NCBI GenBank assembly: GCA_007118765.1
Contig: SKQZ01000095.1
Coordinates: forward strand, 1 to 9,518
Reading direction: 5' to 3'
Source: Candidatus Hydrogenedentota bacterium
GTDB taxonomy: Bacteria; Hydrogenedentota; Hydrogenedentia; Hydrogenedentales; CAITNO01
Length of the DNA stretch: 9,518 nucleotides
Position 1 is the first letter of the stretch, and the number at the start of each line of letters is the position of its first letter. This document shows, in pieces, positions 5,335 through 9,518 of this stretch. A program made the translations under genes and the position numbers. The notes under the pieces are model-generated. The model saw only the letters and a list, made by a program, of their open reading frames with translations. It was not told where the DNA came from and did not search any database.

Positions 5335-6223
5335 CTTGCGCGGCATCATTACGGTGCTGAACACTCCCTTCACCACATCCGGTGCAGTAGACCATGCAGC
5401 ATACGGCCGTCATATCGCGTATGCCATGGATGCCGGTGTCAGCGGTTTTCTTGCTCCTGCAATGGCAGGTGAGGTGGATACGCTGACGGATGAAGAACGG
5501 CTGGGGCTTGCCAACACCATGGTCACCGCCGCCCAAGGCCGCGTGCCCGTAATCGGATGTGCCACCGCAACAAGTGCGGATGCACGCATCCGCCTTGCTG
5601 CAGAACTCATCACGCTGGGATGTGACGGTGTGCTCGTTTCCATTCCCTATACCACGGAAGCAGAGTATGCAAGACAAGTACACGCGGTAGCCCAAATACA
5701 GCCGCCCTTTCTGATGCTCCAAGATTGGGATGCTCAGGGCGAGGGCGTACCAGTGCCCGTGATTGCACGGCTTTTTGATGAAGTAGATGCGTTTCAATGC
5801 ATCAAGGTCGAGGTACACAATGCAGGACGCAAATATACCGCAATACAACAAGCCACCGATGGCAACCTTCAGGTATCAGGCGGGTGGGCGGTGACCCACA
5901 TGCTGGAAGGGCTTGACAGAGGCGTGCATGCCTTCATGCCAACGGGGTTGCATCGCATATATGCAGAGATTTTCAGACAATACCAGTCCGGCAACCGTGA
6001 TACGGCCAAGGAATTGTTTTACCGGTTGCTGCCCATTCTTGTGTTCACCAATCAGAGTCTGGAAATGTCCATTCACTTTTTCAAGCGTCTTTTGTTTGAG
6101 CAGGGCATATACCAAACGCCCCACCTGCGAAGCCCGGAGTTAATACCGGACGACCATGAGCATAGAATCATGGATGAACTCATCCACTACGCGATGGCCC
6201 TCGAAAATAAAATGAAGTCGTAG
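5315..6223 (+). CDS. DHDPS/N-acetylneuraminate lyase family protein with a non-canonical active site
   Basis: This is a 302-aa TIM-barrel protein of the class I aldolase superfamily that includes dihydrodipicolinate synthase, N-acetylneuraminate lyase and KDG-type aldolases. Start ATG 5315 gives the usual family length and opens with the typical first strand (LRGIITVLNTPFT); the frame is also open from TTG 5282, and neither has a clear ribosome site. The Schiff-base lysine is very likely Lys164 (FQCIKVEVHNAG). The phosphate/carboxylate-binding 'GTTGE' loop is replaced by PAMAGE (about 48-53). The position of the catalytic Tyr (E. coli DapA Tyr133) falls on Gln136 in the segment LMLQDWDAQG. 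The C-terminal part GGWAVTHMLEGLDRGVHAFM and HFFKRLL resembles an uncharacterised branch of the family I have seen annotated only generically. It is therefore unlikely to be the lysine-biosynthesis enzyme. It leads a probable operon: the next gene starts 73 bp downstream. The substrate is unknown. Confidence 0.9.
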   Translation: MANTFPDLRGIITVLNTPFTTSGAVDHAAYGRHIAYAMDAGVSGFLAPAMAGEVDTLTDEERLGLANTMVTAAQGRVPVIGCATATSADARIRLAAELITLGCDGVLVSIPYTTEAEYARQVHAVAQIQPPFLMLQDWDAQGEGVPVPVIARLFDEVDAFQCIKVEVHNAGRKYTAIQQATDGNLQVSGGWAVTHMLEGLDRGVHAFMPTGLHRIYAEIFRQYQSGNRDTAKELFYRLLPILVFTNQSLEMSIHFFKRLLFEQGIYQTPHLRSPELIPDDHEHRIMDELIHYAMALENKMKS

Positions 6224-6296
6224 CATGTCGCGTTGACCGGACGTTCTGCCATTACTCGGGAGCAACAGATGAAACAACAAAACACAGGAGCCTGAC

Positions 6297-8453
6297 ATGA
6301 CAAGAGCAATCCCCACCGTTACCGTACTCTTTTTTTGTGTTGCCGCCATGGGCGATCTGCACACTGAGCCAAGCAGCGATCTGCCGGAATGGATTCGCTA
6401 TCCGGCGCCCATTGAGCAGTCCTACTATGTGGCGAATCTCTTGCCACCCTTGCAGTATGCCAGCGATCCCCGAAGCATGACCGCAGACGACTGGGCGCCC
6501 GCGCCCATCCCGGACGAACCATTTCAGGAACACTATCGCCGCCCGTTGACGGAGGCGGAGTTGGAGGAGGCGCACACATTGTTGGAGGCGCAACGCACGG
6601 CGCTCGCGGAAACGACAACGCCCGCCGGGGTTTCCAACTCCGAGGTAACGGCTTTGGCAACATGTGATGCGCTGCACTGGCTGGGCGGCAGTACCGGCTT
6701 GTACTACAAGGAACACGGCGCAGACGAATGGTCACGCCATGATTACTATGGCGTGGACGGTCCGCTGTCATCCGCCATCACCGCCTTGGCCTCCGACGGT
6801 AATGGCGCCCTCTGGGTCGGCACGCCGCTGGGCTTGAGTATTCGCGATAACACCGGTTCATGGCGGCACATCCGTGGGCGCGACGGATTGCCAATCGAAC
6901 ATGTTACCGCCCTTCAGTTTGACGACACCGGATGCCTCTGGATTGGCTCTCCTGAAGGCGCCATCTTGCACTGCCCCGATAGCGATGAACGACAGTGGTA
7001 CTATCGGGCAAGTGGCCGTTACCTCAAAGACGACCGTGTCGCCGCCATTGCCATATCATCCGCGGGCGCGCCGATCTACGTGGAGACGCCGACGGGCATC
7101 AGCGGCATTGACATACTGGAACATACCCTTGCCCAAAAGGCGGACTATCTGGAAACACGCCTGAACCGCTTCCATCGCCGCCTTGGCTTGGTGGTAGAGT
7201 CCGTATTGGACGATATCTTTGAACCCACCGTGGCCTATACTCTGGATGATGCCAACGACGGACTGTGGACCTCATGGCATGTGGCCGCCATGTCGCTGGC
7301 CTACGCCACTACGGGCAAGGAGGCATACAAACAGTCTGCAAAGGAAAGCATGCACGCCATGATTGCCCTGCAGAATGCCACGGGCATTCCCGGTCTGCCC
7401 GCACGCACCATCATTCCCGCGGAACTGGGCAAAGTGCGGCGTGAGGCCGATCAGGATCGGGAGGAATTGCACCGCCGTGAACGGTGGCGTCCGACGCCGG
7501 ACGGCGACTTTTATTGGCGCAGTGACACCTCGGCGGACGAGATTGTGGGGCATTTTCTGGCGTTCTACACCTACTGGCGTCATATTGCCCAGTACAATGC
7601 CGAAGAGTCCGCTTTAATTGAGCGACAAGTGCGCGCCATGGCAGACCACATCATTGAGAATGACTACGTGCTCATAGACTGGCACGGCGAGCGTACATTC
7701 TGGGGTGTATGGCGTCCGGAAATCCTTGATGGCGAGCCGTGGTGGCATTTGGAGATAGGCTTGAACTCGCTGCAACTGTTGTCATTCATGAAAACGGCGT
7801 ACGCCATTACGGGCGATCAGAAATATCAGGAGCAATACGAACACCTCATTTGTGAGCACAAATATCTTAACAACCTACAGCTTGCCAAACGGGTGTTTCC
7901 CGACGAAGTCAATCACTCTGACGACCAACTGGCCTATGGGTCATGGTATCCCCTCTTGCAGCTCGAATGGGACCCCGACATACGCCGTGTGTTGCGCAAG
8001 TCCATCCGCCGTCATTACAAAATCATTGAACCCGAACGGGCCAGTCTCTTTTATTTCGTGTCCGCCACCATTGATCCCGGATATGTGCTGCTCGACAAGG
8101 CTGTGGAACACCTTCGCGAGATCCCCCGGGACAGGCGTCTGTATGCCACCAAAAACAGCCACCGCGCCGATGTGCGCATTGCCCATCGCCCGTGCCGATT
8201 TGGTCGCGACGTGCTGGACCATGTCCTGCCCTATGACGAACTGTTCTGGGAGAAGTGGAACAAGGACCCCTACCGCCCCGACCGTACACCGCCCACACGC
8301 GTATCCCCTTCCGGCATCAGCCCCGGCGCTTCGGATGCGTTGCCGCCACGGGTGGTGGATGTTCCCGACGGCGCTTATGAGGATGACGGCGGCGCTTGGT
8401 TGCTCGCCTACTGGCTGGGGCGGTATCACGGCTTTATCGCGCCGCCGGAATAA
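6297..8453 (+). CDS. Secreted beta-propeller plus alpha/alpha-toroid protein, function unknown
   Basis: This 718-aa protein starts at ATG 6297 with AGGAG six bases upstream (6286-6290). Residues 1-19 form a probable Sec signal (TVTVLFFCVAAMG). From about 116 to 270 there are four repeats of the two-component-regulator propeller type: VTALATCDALHWLGGSTGLYY, ITALASDGNGALWVGTPLGL, VTALQFDDTGCLWIGSPEGA and a weaker VAAIAISSAGAPIYVETPTG. From about 280 to 620 the protein is helical with aromatic-rich repeats resembling (alpha/alpha) toroid enzymes: DDANDGLWTSWHVAAMSLAYATTG, RSDTSADEIVGHFLAFYTYW, and GLNSLQLLSFMKTAYAITGDQKY. Conserved Asp/Glu/His/Trp in these segments suggest a carbohydrate- or polymer-binding cleft, possibly a hydrolase or lyase; no catalytic pair can be assigned. 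Four blades are fewer than a closed propeller needs, so it may be truncated, pack on the toroid, or dimerise. The C-terminus (about 655-690) is proline-rich. It follows the aldolase-like gene by 73 bp and precedes the ceramidase-like gene by 106 bp. Confidence 0.85.
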   Translation: MTRAIPTVTVLFFCVAAMGDLHTEPSSDLPEWIRYPAPIEQSYYVANLLPPLQYASDPRSMTADDWAPAPIPDEPFQEHYRRPLTEAELEEAHTLLEAQRTALAETTTPAGVSNSEVTALATCDALHWLGGSTGLYYKEHGADEWSRHDYYGVDGPLSSAITALASDGNGALWVGTPLGLSIRDNTGSWRHIRGRDGLPIEHVTALQFDDTGCLWIGSPEGAILHCPDSDERQWYYRASGRYLKDDRVAAIAISSAGAPIYVETPTGISGIDILEHTLAQKADYLETRLNRFHRRLGLVVESVLDDIFEPTVAYTLDDANDGLWTSWHVAAMSLAYATTGKEAYKQSAKESMHAMIALQNATGIPGLPARTIIPAELGKVRREADQDREELHRRERWRPTPDGDFYWRSDTSADEIVGHFLAFYTYWRHIAQYNAEESALIERQVRAMADHIIENDYVLIDWHGERTFWGVWRPEILDGEPWWHLEIGLNSLQLLSFMKTAYAITGDQKYQEQYEHLICEHKYLNNLQLAKRVFPDEVNHSDDQLAYGSWYPLLQLEWDPDIRRVLRKSIRRHYKIIEPERASLFYFVSATIDPGYVLLDKAVEHLREIPRDRRLYATKNSHRADVRIAHRPCRFGRDVLDHVLPYDELFWEKWNKDPYRPDRTPPTRVSPSGISPGASDALPPRVVDVPDGAYEDDGGAWLLAYWLGRYHGFIAPPE

Positions 8454-8543
8454 ATGTGTGTGCCTCATGGTATTATCTAACGCAACCACTATACCGTATG
8501 CTATTTTGCAGGCCACCGTGTATTAGGCACTTGCGGTTGCTGT

Positions 8544-8549
8544 AGGAGG
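8544..8549 (+). promoter_or_regulatory. Ribosome binding site of the ceramidase-like gene
   Basis: A perfect AGGAGG sits ten bases before ATG 8560 and settles the start of the gene running off the right edge. It is the strongest Shine-Dalgarno in the window. The aldolase-like and rpoD genes have weak or no such sites. Confidence 0.8.
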
Positions 8550-8559
8550 CGTATATTCG

Positions 8560-9518
8560 ATGAAAATACTAAGACGTGTTCTGCTGGCCGTAGTGGCGGT
8601 AGCGTTGTTGGCGCTTGGCGCTTTTGTGCTGCTGGTAGGGCCGTGGCCGACCTACTCGGATTCGCGCTATGAGAGCGCATCCTATTTCAAAGAGGCGCTC
8701 GCCGCCATTGATACGGCGGCGGCACAGACCAAGTCTGATAACGACAATGCGCCGCTGCTGGCGGGCTGGGCGGAACGTGACATCACCCCTGAACCCGGAC
8801 ATCCGATGGCCGGATACGGCGGTCGTCCCAATGAGATGCGCGCAACGGGCATCCATGAACCGCTCTTTGTGCGTGCGTTGGCCCTGCATGACGGAAATGA
8901 AACGGTGGTGTTTATCGGTTCGGATATGTTGCAAACCCTGCCGAACCTGTTGGAACTTATCGAGCCGCGCATCAAAGAGCGCGCTTCCCTCACCAATCGC
9001 AACGTCATGTATAGCAGCAGCCACACCCATTGCGGTCCCGGCGGATTGGCCCCCGGACTCGTGTCCGACATTGCCTTTGGCCCGTACACCCCTGAGTACG
9101 TGGAATTGCTGGCGGAACGGTTTGCCGAGGCCATTGTCGAAGCCGTGGAAAACCTTGCGCCCGCACGATTCGCACACGGTTCCGTGCAAGTACCCGATTA
9201 CATACGCAACCGCGCCCGTTCCGAGGGTGATGTGGACGCCACGCTGCATGTTGCCGTGGCGGAGCACATCGAAACCGAGGAACGGCTGTTTCTTGCCCGG
9301 TATTCAGCGCATGCCACGGTGTACAGCCAGGACATGCTGGCGTTTAACAACGACTATGCCGGGGCGTTTCAACGCGCAATCAAGGAACGTACGGGCGCGC
9401 CACTATTGTTTATGGCCGGAGCCGTGGGTTCCATGCGCCCCAATCCGCCCGGTCCTCCCATGCCCGAACCGTGGACACCGGAACTGGAGTTGGCTTTTGA
9501 ACATGCCGTTGAGGGCAC
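8560..9518 (+). CDS. Membrane-anchored neutral/alkaline non-lysosomal ceramidase-like hydrolase (partial, 3' end missing)
   Basis: The frame is open from ATG 8560 to the window edge, giving the first 319 residues. Residues 5-27 (VLLAVVAVALLALGAFVLLV) form an uncleaved anchor or signal, putting the enzyme outside the cytoplasm. The following domain matches the neutral/alkaline ceramidase N-terminal fold (amidases that split ceramide into sphingoid base and fatty acid via a zinc site): LLAGWAERDITPEPGHPMAGYG (about 66-87), IHEPLFVRALALHDG, SDMLQTLPNL, and the zinc-binding signature SSSHTHCGPGG (152-162, His155 and His157). Further on are ARYSAHATVYSQD (His251) and FNNDYAGAF, the equivalent of the conserved 'DYAG' block, and LLFMAGAVGSMRPN. 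The missing C-terminal half would carry the remaining ligands. Ceramidase-fold proteins in environmental bacteria often have unproven substrates, so 'ceramidase' names the family, not the activity. It is the third gene of the + strand cluster. Confidence 0.9.
   Translation, partial: MKILRRVLLAVVAVALLALGAFVLLVGPWPTYSDSRYESASYFKEALAAIDTAAAQTKSDNDNAPLLAGWAERDITPEPGHPMAGYGGRPNEMRATGIHEPLFVRALALHDGNETVVFIGSDMLQTLPNLLELIEPRIKERASLTNRNVMYSSSHTHCGPGGLAPGLVSDIAFGPYTPEYVELLAERFAEAIVEAVENLAPARFAHGSVQVPDYIRNRARSEGDVDATLHVAVAEHIETEERLFLARYSAHATVYSQDMLAFNNDYAGAFQRAIKERTGAPLLFMAGAVGSMRPNPPGPPMPEPWTPELELAFEHAVEG

Noticed and set aside
7852..8526. 224-codon + strand open frame inside the propeller/toroid gene
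   Set aside because: It overlaps the well-supported 718-aa gene in another frame. Its composition is rich in Pro, Cys, Met and Thr with no fold-like pattern, typical of an out-of-frame shadow.
8569..9267. 232-codon minus-strand open frame
   Set aside because: It is antisense to the ceramidase-like gene, whose + frame carries clear family motifs (SSSHTHCGPGG, DYAGAF). The minus frame has no domain character.

Overview
The window looks like a chromosomal stretch from an uncultured, didermic-type bacterium of moderate GC. My best guess is Candidatus Hydrogenedentota or a relative on the PVC/planctomycete side. The clues are a DUF1559-type prepilin with the phrases 'YPEYLTD', 'FVCPS' and '[18 protein letters not shown]', which I associate with that phylum, a secreted propeller/toroid protein, and a ceramidase-like enzyme. 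This assignment comes from remembered sequence style, not from a search.

Layout. (1) Bases 1-2080 are housekeeping: the last 45 codons of a gene that by position and coiled-coil character is probably dnaG, then the primary sigma factor rpoD, both on +. (2) A tRNA-Ile2 (CAU anticodon, the lysidine type) follows on + at 2181-2257 with its own promoter. (3) Two minus-strand genes cover 2334-4124: a type IV prepilin-like DUF1559 protein and, downstream of it, a four-helix membrane protein with an NTF2-like soluble tail. (4) A TetR-family regulator is transcribed divergently from the prepilin gene (4256-4915). The 131-bp gap between them carries back-to-back predicted promoters and GTTAC/GTAAC inverted repeats, which suggest that the regulator controls itself and the prepilin gene. 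(5) A 399-bp non-coding stretch (4916-5314) holds two tight hairpins, a predicted promoter and a tiny signal-peptide-like ORF. (6) Three + strand genes fill the rest: an unusual member of the DHDPS/N-acetylneuraminate lyase family, a secreted beta-propeller plus alpha/alpha-toroid protein, and a membrane-anchored neutral/alkaline ceramidase-like hydrolase that runs off the right edge.

Functional picture. The left third is core information processing. The right third resembles a small catabolic or glycan/lipid-processing cluster: a cytoplasmic aldolase-fold enzyme together with two exported proteins that could act on external glycoconjugates. The aldolase-like protein keeps the Schiff-base lysine but lacks the other usual catalytic residues, so its substrate is unknown. 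No mobile element, CRISPR array, phage gene or clear defence system is visible.
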